NCBI GenBank assembly: GCA_038049695.1
Contig: CP142457.1
Span: 23,636,501 to 23,700,500, forward strand
Reading direction: 5' to 3'
Source of the DNA: Cinnamomum chago
Lineage: Eukaryota; Streptophyta; Magnoliopsida; Laurales; Lauraceae
Length of the DNA: 64,000 nucleotides
The notes beneath the pieces were generated by a model, which was not told where the DNA came from, ran no database searches, and saw nothing but the letters and a program-made list of their open reading frames with translations. This document shows, piece after piece, positions 1 through 11,661 of the stretch; within the stretch, counting starts at the first letter, position 1, and each line of letters opens with the position of its first letter. A program made the translations under genes and the position numbers.

Positions 1-126
1 ACTTGATCCCGGATATTTCTAGAGGTTGACTTTGTACACAGAGTCGCAACAAACAAGGTGTGGAGTCAACAATTTCCTAGTGCCGCAAAGATTCTGCTTT
101 ACTACATAAGTATCGTACGTCCCGCG

Positions 127-135
127 CGAAGTTCG
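127..135. other. Conserved 9-bp dyad in monomer A
   Basis: The sequence cgaagttcg reads almost the same on both strands (CGAA-n-TTCG) and sits in the wider cccgcgcgaagttcggg, which adds an outer CCCG/CGGG pair. The same dyad is in B at 451-459, and C has a version with one extra c (cgaagttccg, 776-785). It is present in nearly every copy; the exception noticed is unit 58 at about 55210, where the A copy reads gaagtttagg. It could be a protein-binding site, but that is inference only. It does not fit the CENP-B box pattern. Confidence 0.45.
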
Positions 136-189
136 GGTTTTCTCCTTTACAACCAGAGAACTCCCCGAAAGTGTTTACCATACCCAAGG

Positions 190-215
190 TTCGCCCGAAA
201 CCCGTTTTAAACCGA
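190..215 (+). repeat. 26-bp A/B identity tract, recombination hotspot
   Basis: The 26 bases starting ttcgcccgaaa in A are identical in B at 514-539. Both shortened dimeric units in the window (51 and 64) changed from A to B within or just upstream of this tract. It is the longest A/B identity I found by eye, so it is the natural substrate for out-of-register exchange by one monomer. Confidence 0.8.
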
Positions 216-323
216 GAAGTAGCTCGAAATATCCTAAAATGTGCATCTCAACCCAGAATACCTTCAAATGGATTTCGAGACGTGAGACAAGAGAAGGACA
301 CCCGAAACCCCTTCTAGAGTAAA

Positions 324-647
324 ACGTCATCCTGGAATTCTCTAGAGGGAGTCTTTGGACCAAGAGTCGCATTAAAACACAGTGTAGAGTCAACCATATG
401 CTCGAGCCGCATAGATTGTGTTTTCGTACTAAAGGACCGTACGACCCGCACGAAGTTCGGGTTTCCGCCTTTACAAACACTGAACTCCCCGAATGTGTCT
501 TCCCTACCCAAGATTCGCCCGAAACCCGTTTTAAACCGAAAAGTAGCTCGAAATATCTTAAAGAGCGCATCTCAACCCAGAATCCCTTCAAATGGATTTG
601 GAGCCGTAAGGAAAGATAGAGACACCCGAAACCCCATTTAGAGTAAA
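324..647 (+). repeat. Satellite monomer type B (324 bp)
   Basis: Middle monomer, from acgtcatcctgg to catttagagtaaa. It holds the only EcoRI (335-340) and XhoI (401-406) sites of the unit. The 26 bp at 514-539, from ttcgcccgaaa to taaaccga, are identical to A 190-215, exactly 324 bp apart. Most indels in the array fall in this monomer: the 60-bp loss in units 63 and 66, the 3-bp loss in unit 12, the single-base gains in units 13, 34, 52 and 61, and single-base losses in units 53 and 58. Main variants are acgtc/atgtc (325), cccgcac/cctgcac (447), cccgttt/cccattt (528) and gacaccc/gacgccc (624). Confidence 0.95.
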
Positions 648-972
648 ACGCAATCCCGGATTATTCCAAACGGAGTCTTTGGACCAAGAGTCGCATGAAA
701 CACAGTGTTGAGTCAACAACTTTCTAGAGCCGCACAGATTATGTTTTCGTTCAAAAGTACCGTACGACCCTCGCACGAAGTTCCGGTTCTCGCCCTGGCA
801 AACACTGAACTCCCCGAAAGTGATTTCCACACCCAAGACTCGCCCGAAACCCGTAGTAAACCGAAGTGTAGCTCGGAACATCCTAAAAATCGCATCTCAT
901 CCCAAAATCCCTTCATATGGATTTAGAGGCGTACGACAAGACAGGGACATCCGAAACCCCTTTTAGTTTAAA
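648..972 (+). repeat. Satellite monomer type C (325 bp)
   Basis: Third monomer, from acgcaatcccgg to ttttagtttaaa. Its start matches B over ggagtctttggaccaagagtcgcat, the stretch where the B/C exchange in unit 61 took place. It carries an extra c in the conserved dyad (cgaagttccg, 776-785) and ctcgccctgg where A and B have ctccttta or gcctttac. Variants that sort units into families are cggattatt/cggagtatt, tttctag/tttgtag, tcgcccg/tcgctcg, gtagtaaacc/gtagtaagcc/gtagtaaccc, catccca/catcgca and gacaggg/gactggg. Confidence 0.95.
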
Positions 973-3900
973 ACTTGATCCCGGATATTTCTAGAGGTTG
1001 ACTTTGTACACAGAGTCGCAACAAACAAGGTGTGGAGTCAACAATTTCCTAGTGCCGCAAAGATTCTGCTTTACTACATAAGTATCGTACGTCCCGCGCG
1101 AAGTTCGGGTTTTCTCCTTTACAACCAGAGAACTCCCCGAAAGTGTTTACCATACCCAAGGTTCGCCCGAAACCCGTTTTAAACCGAGAAGTAGCTCGAA
1201 ATATCCTAAAATGTGCATCTCAACCCAGAATACCTTCAAATGGATTTCGAGGCGTGAGACAAGAGAAGGACACCCGAAACCCCTTCTAGAGTAAAACGTC
1301 ATCCTGGAATTCTCTAGAGGGAGTCTTTGGACCAAGAGTCGCATTAAAACACAGTGTAGAGTCAACCATATGCTCGAGCCGCATAGATTGTGTTTTCGTA
1401 CTAAAGGACCGTACGACCCGCACGAAGTTCGGGTTTCCGCCTTTACAAACACTGAACTCCCCGAATGTGTCTTCCCTACCCAAGATTCGCCCGAAACCCG
1501 TTTTAAACCGAAAAGTAGCTCGAAATATCTTAAAGAGCGCATCTCAACCCAGAATCCCTTCAAATGGATTTGGAGCCGTAAGGAAAGATAGAGACGCCCG
1601 AAACCCCATTTAGAGTAAAACGCAATCCCGGATTATTCCAAACGGAGTCTTTGGACCAAGAGTCGCATGAAACACAGTGTTGAGTCAACAACTTTCTAGA
1701 GCCGCACAGATTATGTTTTCGTTCAAAAGTACCGTACGACCCTCGCACGAAGTTCCGGTTCTCGCCCTGGCAAACACTGAACTCCCCGAAAGTGATTTCC
1801 ACACCCAAGACTCGCTCGAAACCCGTAGTAAACCGAAGTGTAGCTCGGAACATCCTAAAAATCGCATCTCATCGCAAAATCCCTTCATATGGATTTAGAG
1901 GCGTACGACAAGACTGGGACATCCGAAACCCCTTTTAGTTTAAAACTTGATCCCGGATATTTCTAGAGGTTGACTTTGTACACAGAGTCGCAACAAACAA
2001 GGTGTGGAGTCAACAATTTCCTAGTGCCGCAAAGATTCTGCTTTACTACATAAGTATCGTACGTCCCGCGCGAAGTTCGGGTTTTCTCCTTTACAACCAG
2101 AGAACTCCCCGAAAGTGTTTACCATACCCAAGGTTCGCCCGAAACCCGTTTTAAACCGAGAAGTAGCTCGAAATATCCTAAAATGTGCATCTCAACCCAG
2201 AATACCTTCAAATGGATTTCGAGGCGTGAGACAAGAGAAGGACACCCGAAACCCCTTCTAGAGTAAAATGTCATCCTGGAATTCTCTAGAGGGAGTCTTT
2301 GGACCAAGAGTCGCATTAAAACACAGTGTAGAGTCAACCATATGCTCGAGCCGCATAGATTGTGTTTTCGTACTAAAGGACCGTACGACCTGCACGAAGT
2401 TCGGGTTTCCGCCTTTACAAACACTGAACTCCCCGAATGTGTCTTCCCTACCCAAGATTCGCCCGAAACCCATTTTAAACCGAAAAGTAGCTCGAAATAT
2501 CTTAAAGAGCGCATCTCAACCCAGAATCCCTTCAAATGGATTTGGAGCCGTAAGGAAAGATAGAGACACCCGAAACCCCATTTAGAGTAAAACGCAATCC
2601 CGGATTATTCCAAACGGAGTCTTTGGACCAAGAGTCGCATGAAACACAATGTTGAGTCAACAACTTTGTAGAGCCGCACAGATTATGTTTTCGTTCAAAA
2701 GTACCGTACGACCCTCGCACGAAGTTCCGGTTCTCGCCCTGGCAAACACTGAACTCCCCGAAAGTGATTTCCACACCCAAGACTCGCCCGAAACCCGTAG
2801 TAAGCCGAAGTGTAGCTCGGAACATCCTAAAAATCGCATCTCATCCCAAAATCCCTTCATATGGATTTAGAGGCGTACGACAAGACAGGGACATCCGAAA
2901 CCCCTTTTAGTTTAAAACTTGATCCCGGATATTTCTAGAGGTTGACTTTGTACACAGAGTCGCAACAAACAAGGTGTGGAGTCAACAATTTCCTAGTGCC
3001 GCAAAGATTCTGCTTTACTACATAAGTATCGTACGTCCCGCGCGAAGTTCGGGTTTTCTCCTTTACAACCAGAGAACTCCCCGAAAGTGTTTACCATACC
3101 CAAGGTTCGCCCGAAACCCGTTTTAAACCGAGAAGTAGCTCGAAATATCCTAAAATGTGCATCTCAACCCAGAATACCTTCAAATGGATTTCGAGGCGTG
3201 AGACAAGAGAAGGACACCCGAAACCCCTTCTAGAGTAAAACGTCATCCTGGAATTCTCTAGAGGGAGTCTTTGGACCAAGAGTCGCATTAAAACACAGTG
3301 TAGAGTCAACCTTATGCTCGAGCCGCATAGATTGTGTTTTCGTACTAAAGGACCGTACGACCCGCACGAAGTTCGGGTTTCCGCCTTTACAAACACTGAA
3401 CTCCCCGAATGTGTCTTCCCTACCCAAGATTCGCCCGAAACCCGTTTTAAACTGAAAAGTAGCTCGAAATATCTTAAAGAGCGCATCTCAACCCAGAATC
3501 CCTTCAAATGGATTTGGAGCCGTAAGGAAAGATAGAGACGCCCGAAACCCCATTTAGAGTAAAACGCAATCCCGGAGTATTCCAAACGGAGTCTTTGGAC
3601 CAAGAGTCGCATGAAACACAGTGTTGAGTCAACAACTTTCTAGAGCCGCACAGATTATGTTTTCGTTCAAAAGTACCGTACGACCCTCGCACGAAGTTCC
3701 GGTTCTCGCCCTGGCAAACACTGAACTCCCCGAAAGTGATTTCCACACCCAAGACTCGCCCGAAACCCGTAGTAAGCCGAAGTGTAGCTCGGAACATCCT
3801 AAAAATCGCATCTCATCCCAAAATCCCTTCATATGGATTTAGAGGCGTACGACAAGACAGGGACATCCGAAACCCCTTTTAGTTTAAAACTTGATCCCGG

Positions 3901-4860
3901 ATATTTCTAGAGGTTGACTTTGTACACAGAGTCGCAACAAACAAGGTGTGGAGTCAACAATTTCCTAGTGCCGCAAAGATTCTGCTTTACTACATAAGTA
4001 TCGTACGTCCCGCGCGAAGTTCGGGTTTTCTCCTTTACAACCAGAGAACTCCCCGAAAGTGTTTACCATACCCAAGGTTCGCCCGAAACCCGTTTTAAAC
4101 CGAGAAGTAGCTCGAAATATCCTAAAATGTGCATCTCAACCCAGAATACCTTCAAATGGATTTCGAGGCGTGAGACAAGAGAAGGACACCCGAAACCCCT
4201 TCTAGAGTAAAACGTCATCCTGGAATTCTCTAGAGGGAGTCTTTGGACCAAGAGTCGCATTAAAACACAGTGTAGAGTCAACCATATGCTCGAGCCGCAT
4301 AGATTGTGTTTTCGTACTAAAGGACCGTACGACCTGCACGAAGTTCGGGTTTCCGCCTTTACAAACACTGAACTCCCCGAATGTGTCTTCCCTACCCAAG
4401 ATTCGTCCGAAACCCGTTTTAAACCGAAAAGTAGCTCGAAATATCTTAAAGAGCGCATCTCAACCCAGAATCCCTTCAAATGGATTTGGAGCCGTAAGGA
4501 AAGATAGAGACACCCGAAACCCCATTTAGAGTAAAACGCAATCCCGGAGTATTCCAAACGGAGTCTTTGGACCAAGAGTCGCATGAAACACAGTGTTGAG
4601 TCAACAACTTTGTAGAGCCGCACAGATTATGTTTTCGTTCAAAAGTACCGTACGACCCTCGCACGAAGTTCCGGTTCTCGCCCTGGCAAACACTGAACTC
4701 CCCGAAAGTGATTTCCACACCCAAGACTCGCCCGAAACCCGTAGTAAGCCGAAGTGTAGCTCGGAACATCCTAAAAATCGCATCTCATCCCAAAATCCCT
4801 TCATATGGATTTAGAGGCGTACGACAAGACAGGGACATCCGAAACCCCTTTTAGTTTAAA

Positions 4861-6804
4861 ACTTGATCCCGGATATTTCTACAGGTTGACTTTGTACACA
4901 GAGTCGCAACAAACAAGGTGTGGAGTCAACAATTTCCTAGTGCCGCAAAGATTCTGCTTTACTACATAAGTATCGTACGTCCCGCGCGAAGTTCGGGTTT
5001 TCTCCTTTACAACCAGAGAACTCCCCGAAAGTGTTTACCATACCCAAGGTTCGCCCGAAACCCGTTTTAAACCGAGAAGTAGCTCGAAATATCCTAAAAT
5101 GTGCATCTCAACCCAGAATACCTTCAAATGGATTTCGAGGCGTGAGACAAGAGAAGGACACCCGAAACCCCTTCTAGAGTAAAACGTCATCCTGGAATTC
5201 TCTAGAGGGAGTCTTTGGACCAAGAGTCGCATTAAAACACAGTGTAGAGTCAACCATATGCTCGAGCCGCATAGATTGTGTTTTCGTACTAAAGGACCGT
5301 ACGACCTGCACGAAGTTCGGGTTTCCGCCTTTACAAACACTGAACTCCCCGAATGTGTCTTCCCTACCCAAGATTCGTCCGAAACCCGTTTTAAACCGAA
5401 AAGTAGCTCGAAATATCTTAAAGAGCGCATCTCAACCCAGAATCCCTTCAAATGGATTTGGAGCCGTAAGGAAAGATAGAGACACCCGAAACCCCATTTA
5501 GAGTAAAACGCAATCCCGGAGTATTCCAAACGGAGTCTTTGGACCAAGAGTCGCATGAAACACAGTGTTGAGTCAACAACTTTGTAGAGCCGCACAGATT
5601 ATGTTTTCGTTCAAAAGTACCGTACGACCCTCGCACGAAGTTCCGGTTCTCGCCCTGGCAAACACTGAACTCCCCGAAAGTGATTTCCACACCCAAGACT
5701 CGCCCGAAACCCGTAGTAAGCCGAAGTGTAGCTCGGAACATCCTAAAAATCGCATCTCATCCCAAAATCCCTTCATATGGATTTAGAGGCGTACGACAAG
5801 ACAGGGACATCCGAAACCCCTTTTAGTTTAAAACTTGATCCCGGATATTTCTAGAGGTTGACTTTGTACACAGAGTCGCAACAAACAAGGTGTGGAGTCA
5901 ACAATTTCCTAGTGCCGCAAAGATTCTGCTTTACTACATAAGTATCGTACGTCCCGTGCGAAGTTCGGGTTTTCTCCTTTACAACCAGAGAACTCCCCGA
6001 AAGTGTTTACCATACCCAAGGTTCGCCCGAAACCCGTTTTAAACCGAGAAGTAGCTCGAAATATCCTAAAATGTGCATCTCAACCCAGAATACCTTCAAA
6101 TGGATTTCGAGGCGTGAGACAAGAGAAGGACACCCGAAACCCCTTCTAGAGTAAAACGTCATCCTGGAATTCTCTAGAGGGAGTCTTTGGACCAAGAGTC
6201 GCATTAAAACACAGTGTAGAGTCAACCATATGCTCGAGCCGCATAGATTGTGTTTTCGTACTAAAGGACCGTACGACCCGCACGAAGTTCGGGTTTCCGC
6301 CTTTACAAACACTGAACTCCCCGAATGTGTCTTCCCTACCCAAGATTCGCCCGAAACCCGTTTTAAACCGAAAAGTAGCTCGAAATATCTTAAAGAGCGC
6401 ATCTCAACCCAGAATCCCTTCAAATGGATTTGGAGCCGTAAGGAAAGATAGAGACGCCCGAAACCCCATTTAGAGTAAAACGCAATCCCGGATTATTCCA
6501 AACGGAGTCTTTGGACCAAGAGTCGCATGAAACACAGTGTTGAGTCAACAACTTTCTAGAGCCGCACAGATTATGTTTTCGTTCAAAAGTACCGTACGAC
6601 CCTCGCACGAAGTTCCGGTTCTCGCCCTGGCAAACACTGAACTCCCCGAAAGTGATTTCCACACCCAAGACTCGCTCGAAACCCGTAGTAAACCGAAGTG
6701 TAGCTCGGAACATCCTAAAAATCGCATCTCATCGCAAAATCCCTTCATATGGATTTAGAGGCGTACGACAAGACTGGGACATCCGAAACCCCTTTTAGTT
6801 TAAA
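4861..6804 (+). repeat. HOR units 6-7
   Basis: Unit 6 (4861) is almost a copy of unit 5 beside it (D family) but starts with ctacaggttgac, a mark otherwise seen in L-family units (24, 27, 30, 43), so it looks chimeric near its 5' end. Unit 7 (5833) is an F-family unit close to unit 2, with a private cccgtgcg in A (about 5956). Confidence 0.85.
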
Positions 6805-8748
6805 ACTTGATCCCGGATATTTCTAGAGGTTGACTTTGTACACAGAGTCGCAACAAACAAGGTGTGGAGTCAACAATTTCCTAGTGCCGCAAAGATTCTG
6901 CTTTACTACATAAGTATCGTACGTCCCGCGCGAAGTTCGGGTTTTCTCCTTTACAACCAGAGAACTCCCCGAAAGTGTTTACCATACCCAAGGTTCGCCC
7001 GAAACCCGTTTTAAACCGAGAAGTAGCTCGAAATATCCTAAAATGTGCATCTCAACCCAGAATACCTTCAAATGGATTTCGAGGCGTGAGACAAGAGAAG
7101 GACACCCGAAACCCCTTCTAGAGTAAAATGTCATCCTGGAATTCTCTAGAGGGAGTCTTTGGACCAAGAGTCGCATTAAAACACAGTGTAGAGTCAACCA
7201 TATGCTCGAGCCGCATAGATTGTGTTTTCGTACTAAAGGACCGTACGACCCGCACGAAGTTCGGGTTTCCGCCTTTACAAACACTGAACTCCCCGAATGT
7301 GTCTTCCCTACCCAAGATTCGCCCGAAACCCATTTTAAACCGAAAAGTAGCTCGAAATATCTTAAAGAGCGCATCTCAACCCAGAATCCCTTCAAATGGA
7401 TTTGGAGCCGTAAGGAAAGATAGAGACACCCGAAACCCCATTTAGAGTAAAACGCAATCCCGGATTATTCCAAACGGAGTCTTTGGACCAAGAGTCGCAT
7501 GAAACACAGTGTTGAGTCAACAACTTTCTAGAGCCGCACAGATTATGTTTTCGTTCAAAAGTACCGTACGACCCTCGCACGAAGTTCCGGTTCTCGCCCT
7601 GGCAAACACTGAACTCCCCGAAAGTGATTTCCACACCCAAGACTCGCCCGAAACCCGTAGTAAGCCGAAGTGTAGCTCGGAACATCCTAAAAATCGCATC
7701 TCATCCCAAAATCCCTTCATATGGATTTAGAGGCGTACGACAAGACAGGGACATCCGAAACCCCTTTTAGTTTAAAACTTGATCCCGGATATTTCTAGAG
7801 GTTGACTTTGTACACAGAGTCGCAACAAACAAGGTGTGGAGTCAACAATTTCCTAGTGCCGCAAAGATTCTGCTTTACTACATAAGTATCGTACGTCCCG
7901 CGCGAAGTTCGGGTTTTCTCCTTTACAACCAGAGAACTCCCCGAAAGTGTTTACCATACCCAAGGTTCGCCCGAAACCCGTTTTAAACCGAGAAGTAGCT
8001 CGAAATATCCTAAAATGTGCATCTCAACCCAGAATACCTTCAAATGGATTTCGAGGCGTGAGACAAGAGAAGGACACCCGAAACCCCTTCTAGAGTAAAA
8101 CGTCATCCTGGAATTCTCTAGAGGGAGTCTTTGGACCAAGAGTCGCATTAAAACACAGTGTAGAGTCAACCATATGCTCGAGCCGCATAGATTGTGTTTT
8201 CGTACTAAAGGACCGTACGACCCGCACGAAGTTCGGGTTTCCGCCTTTACAAACACTGAACTCCCCGAATGTGTCTTCCCTACCCAAGATTCGCCCGAAA
8301 CCCGTTTTAAACCGAAAAGTAGCTCGAAATATCTTAAAGAGCGCATCTCAACCCATAATCCCTTCAAATGGATTTGGAGCTGTAAGGAAAGATAGAGACA
8401 CCCGAAACCCCATTTAGAGTAAAACGCAATCCCGGATTATTCCAAACGGAGTCTTTGGACCAAGAGTCGCATGAAACACAGTGTTGAGTCAACAACTTTC
8501 TAGAGCCGCACAGATTATGTTTTCGTTCAAAAGTACCGTACGACCCTCGCACGAAGTTCCGGTTCTCGCCCTGGCAAACACTGAACTCCCCGAAAGTGAT
8601 TTCCACACCCAAGACTCGCCCGAAACCCGTAGTAACCCGAAGTGTAGCTCGGAACATCCTAAAAATCGCATCTCATCCCAAAATCCCTTCATATGGATTT
8701 AGAGGCGTACGACAAGACAGGGACATCCGAAACCCCTTTTAGTTTAAA
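6805..8748 (+). repeat. HOR units 8-9, first copy of a 1,944-bp tandem pair
   Basis: Unit 8 (6805) carries atgtc and cccattt in B. Unit 9 (7777) carries acccataatccc in B (about 8355) and gtagtaaccc in C (about 8633). The same two-unit set follows directly at 8749. Unit 9 alone has gagctgtaag, so it changed after the duplication or was the source of it. Confidence 0.85.
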
Positions 8749-10692
8749 ACTTGATCCCGGATATTTCTAGAGGTTGACTTTGTACACAGAGTCGCAACAA
8801 ACAAGGTGTGGAGTCAACAATTTCCTAGTGCCGCAAAGATTCTGCTTTACTACATAAGTATCGTACGTCCCGCGCGAAGTTCGGGTTTTCTCCTTTACAA
8901 CCAGAGAACTCCCCGAAAGTGTTTACCATACCCAAGGTTCGCCCGAAACCCGTTTTAAACCGAGAAGTAGCTCGAAATATCCTAAAATGTGCATCTCAAC
9001 CCAGAATACCTTCAAATGGATTTCGAGGCGTGAGACAAGAGAAGGACACCCGAAACCCCTTCTAGAGTAAAATGTCATCCTGGAATTCTCTAGAGGGAGT
9101 CTTTGGACCAAGAGTCGCATTAAAACACAGTGTAGAGTCAACCATATGCTCGAGCCGCATAGATTGTGTTTTCGTACTAAAGGACCGTACGACCCGCACG
9201 AAGTTCGGGTTTCCGCCTTTACAAACACTGAACTCCCCGAATGTGTCTTCCCTACCCAAGATTCGCCCGAAACCCATTTTAAACCGAAAAGTAGCTCGAA
9301 ATATCTTAAAGAGCGCATCTCAACCCAGAATCCCTTCAAATGGATTTGGAGCCGTAAGGAAAGATAGAGACACCCGAAACCCCATTTAGAGTAAAACGCA
9401 ATCCCGGATTATTCCAAACGGAGTCTTTGGACCAAGAGTCGCATGAAACACAGTGTTGAGTCAACAACTTTCTAGAGCCGCACAGATTATGTTTTCGTTC
9501 AAAAGTACCGTACGACCCTCGCACGAAGTTCCGGTTCTCGCCCTGGCAAACACTGAACTCCCCGAAAGTGATTTCCACACCCAAGACTCGCCCGAAACCC
9601 GTAGTAAGCCGAAGTGTAGCTCGGAACATCCTAAAAATCGCATCTCATCCCAAAATCCCTTCATATGGATTTAGAGGCGTACGACAAGACAGGGACATCC
9701 GAAACCCCTTTTAGTTTAAAACTTGATCCCGGATATTTCTAGAGGTTGACTTTGTACACAGAGTCGCAACAAACAAGGTGTGGAGTCAACAATTTCCTAG
9801 TGCCGCAAAGATTCTGCTTTACTACATAAGTATCGTACGTCCCGCGCGAAGTTCGGGTTTTCTCCTTTACAACCAGAGAACTCCCCGAAAGTGTTTACCA
9901 TACCCAAGGTTCGCCCGAAACCCGTTTTAAACCGAGAAGTAGCTCGAAATATCCTAAAATGTGCATCTCAACCCAGAATACCTTCAAATGGATTTCGAGG
10001 CGTGAGACAAGAGAAGGACACCCGAAACCCCTTCTAGAGTAAAACGTCATCCTGGAATTCTCTAGAGGGAGTCTTTGGACCAAGAGTCGCATTAAAACAC
10101 AGTGTAGAGTCAACCATATGCTCGAGCCGCATAGATTGTGTTTTCGTACTAAAGGACCGTACGACCCGCACGAAGTTCGGGTTTCCGCCTTTACAAACAC
10201 TGAACTCCCCGAATGTGTCTTCCCTACCCAAGATTCGCCCGAAACCCGTTTTAAACCGAAAAGTAGCTCGAAATATCTTAAAGAGCGCATCTCAACCCAT
10301 AATCCCTTCAAATGGATTTGGAGCCGTAAGGAAAGATAGAGACACCCGAAACCCCATTTAGAGTAAAACGCAATCCCGGATTATTCCAAACGGAGTCTTT
10401 GGACCAAGAGTCGCATGAAACACAGTGTTGAGTCAACAACTTTCTAGAGCCGCACAGATTATGTTTTCGTTCAAAAGTACCGTACGACCCTCGCACGAAG
10501 TTCCGGTTCTCGCCCTGGCAAACACTGAACTCCCCGAAAGTGATTTCCACACCCAAGACTCGCCCGAAACCCGTAGTAACCCGAAGTGTAGCTCGGAACA
10601 TCCTAAAAATCGCATCTCATCCCAAAATCCCTTCATATGGATTTAGAGGCGTACGACAAGACAGGGACATCCGAAACCCCTTTTAGTTTAAA
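8749..10692 (+). repeat. HOR units 10-11, second copy of the 1,944-bp tandem pair
   Basis: Unit 10 (8749) repeats the variants of unit 8 and unit 11 (9721) repeats acccataatccc (about 10299) and gtagtaaccc (about 10577) of unit 9. I saw the taaccc variant only in these two units. Confidence 0.85.
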
Positions 10693-11661
10693 ACTTGATC
10701 CCGGATATTTCTAGAGGTTGACTTTGTACACAGAGTCGCAACAAACAAGGTGTGGAGTCAACAATTTCCTAGTGCCGCAAAGATTCTGCTTTACTACATA
10801 AGTATCGTACGTCCCGCGCGAAGTTCGGGTTTTCTCCTTTACAACCAGAGAACTCCCCGAAAGTGTTTACCATACCCAAGGTTCGCCCGAAACCCGTTTT
10901 AAACCGAGAAGTAGCTCGAAATATCCTAAAATGTGCATCTCAACCCAGAATACCTTCAAATGGATTTCGAGGCGTGAGACAAGAGAAGGACACCCGAAAC
11001 CCCTTCTAGAGTAAAACGTCATCCTGGAATTCTCTAGAGGGAGTCTTTGGACCAAGAGTCGCATTAAAACACAGTGTAGAGTCAACCTTATGCTCGAGCC
11101 GCATAGATTGTGTTTTCGTACTAAAGGACCGTACGACCCGCACGAAGTTCGGGTTTCCGCCTTTACAAACACTGAACTCCCCGAATGTGTCTTCCCTACC
11201 CAAGATTCGCCCGAAACCCGTTTTAAACCGAAAAGTAGCTCGAAATATCTTAAAGAGCGCATCTCAACCCAGAATCCCTTCAAATGGATTTGGAGCCGTA
11301 AGGAAAGATCACACCCGAAACCCCATTTAGAGTAAAACGCAATCCCGGAGTATTCCAAACGGAGTCTTTGGACCAAGAGTCGCATGAAACAGAGTGTTGG
11401 GTCAACAACTTTCTAGAGCCGCACAGATTATGTTTTCGTTCAAAAGTACCGTACGACCCTCGCACGAAGTTCCGGTTCTCGCCCTGGCAAACACTGAACT
11501 CCCCGAAAGTGATTTCCACACCCAAGACTCGCCCGAAACCCGTAGTAAGCCGAAGTGTAGCTCGGAACATCCTAAAAATCGCATCTCATCCCAAAATCCC
11601 TTCATATGGATTTAGAGGCGTACGACAAGACAGGGACATCCGAAACCCCTTTTAGTTTAAA
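10693..11661 (+). repeat. HOR unit 12, 969 bp
   Basis: B is 3 bp short near 11309-11312, where gatagagacaccc has become gatcacaccc. C carries cagagtgttggg (about 11391), a mark also in units 17 and 38. The 3-bp loss was seen in no other unit. Confidence 0.9.

Larger units (their letters stand above)
1..323 (+). repeat. Satellite monomer type A (323 bp)
   Basis: First monomer of the HOR, from acttgatccc to the run agagtaaa. Blocks shared with B and C in the same order are agagtcgca (about 40-50), gagtcaac (about 63-70), gccgca (82-87), cgtacg, cgaagttc (127-134), gaactccccgaa, cgcccgaaacccg (192-204), gtagctcg, gcatctca and ccgaaacccc. Its private features are the start gatatttctagaggttgac and the pyrimidine-rich ggttttctcctttacaacc stretch. 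Identity to B is roughly 80% by a rough hand alignment with one 1-bp gap. It recurs about every 972 bp in all units, and is only half present in units 51 and 64. Confidence 0.95.
1..972 (+). repeat. Reference HOR unit 1 (A-B-C, 972 bp)
   Basis: This unit is taken as the reference for positions inside the repeat. Monomer A is 1-323, B is 324-647 and C is 648-972. One EcoRI site (335-340) and one XhoI site (401-406) occur, both in B, so digestion with either enzyme should give a ladder of about 972 bp. TCTAGA occurs at the A start (18-23), the A end (313-318), in B (341-346) and in most C copies (722-727). Within the window this unit is most like unit 19 at 17495; both carry gagacgtgag near the end of A where the other units inspected have gaggcgtgag. 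Confidence 0.95.
1..4860 (+). repeat. HOR units 1-5, left copy of a 17,494-bp-offset duplication
   Basis: Unit starts are 1, 973, 1945, 2917 and 3889, all 972 bp. Unit 2 is the F family (ctcgctcg, catcgca, gactggg in C). Unit 3 has atgtc, cctgcac and cccattt in B and tttgtag in C. Unit 4 has ccttatg for ccatatg, aaactgaaa and cggagtatt. Unit 5 is the D family (cctgcac, attcgtccg, cggagtatt, tttgtag). The same order of families occurs in units 19-23. Confidence 0.85.

Noticed and set aside
190-206. CENP-B box candidate around ttcgcccgaaacccg
   Set aside because: The pattern NTTCGNNNNANNCGGGN fits the left half (ttcg, then a at the right spacing) but the right half is cccg rather than cggg, two mismatches at essential positions. 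No better match was found on either strand by eye.
220-242. Telomere-like motifs (cctaaaa, ccgaaacccc)
   Set aside because: They are isolated words, not tandem CCCTAAA-type repeats, and are part of the monomer consensus.
175-591. Long open frame on the minus strand across B and A (138 codons, up to 186 in some units), repeated every unit
   Set aside because: It recurs only because the repeat period is a multiple of three. The two halves resemble each other because A and B are homologous DNA. Protein differences between monomer types are as large as the DNA differences, no known domain is visible, and single-base indel units simply shift it. A dN/dS test across monomers would settle it; a value near 1 is expected.
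398-619. Plus-strand frames of about 73 codons in B and C
   Set aside because: They overlap minus-strand frames over the same bases, have no recognisable domain or start context, and are copied with every unit. They are shadows of the satellite.
1-972. Transposon-derived tandem repeat (terminal repeats or a coding relic in the unit)
   Set aside because: No terminal inverted or direct repeats other than the monomers themselves, no poly-A tail and no transposase or reverse-transcriptase motif in any frame.
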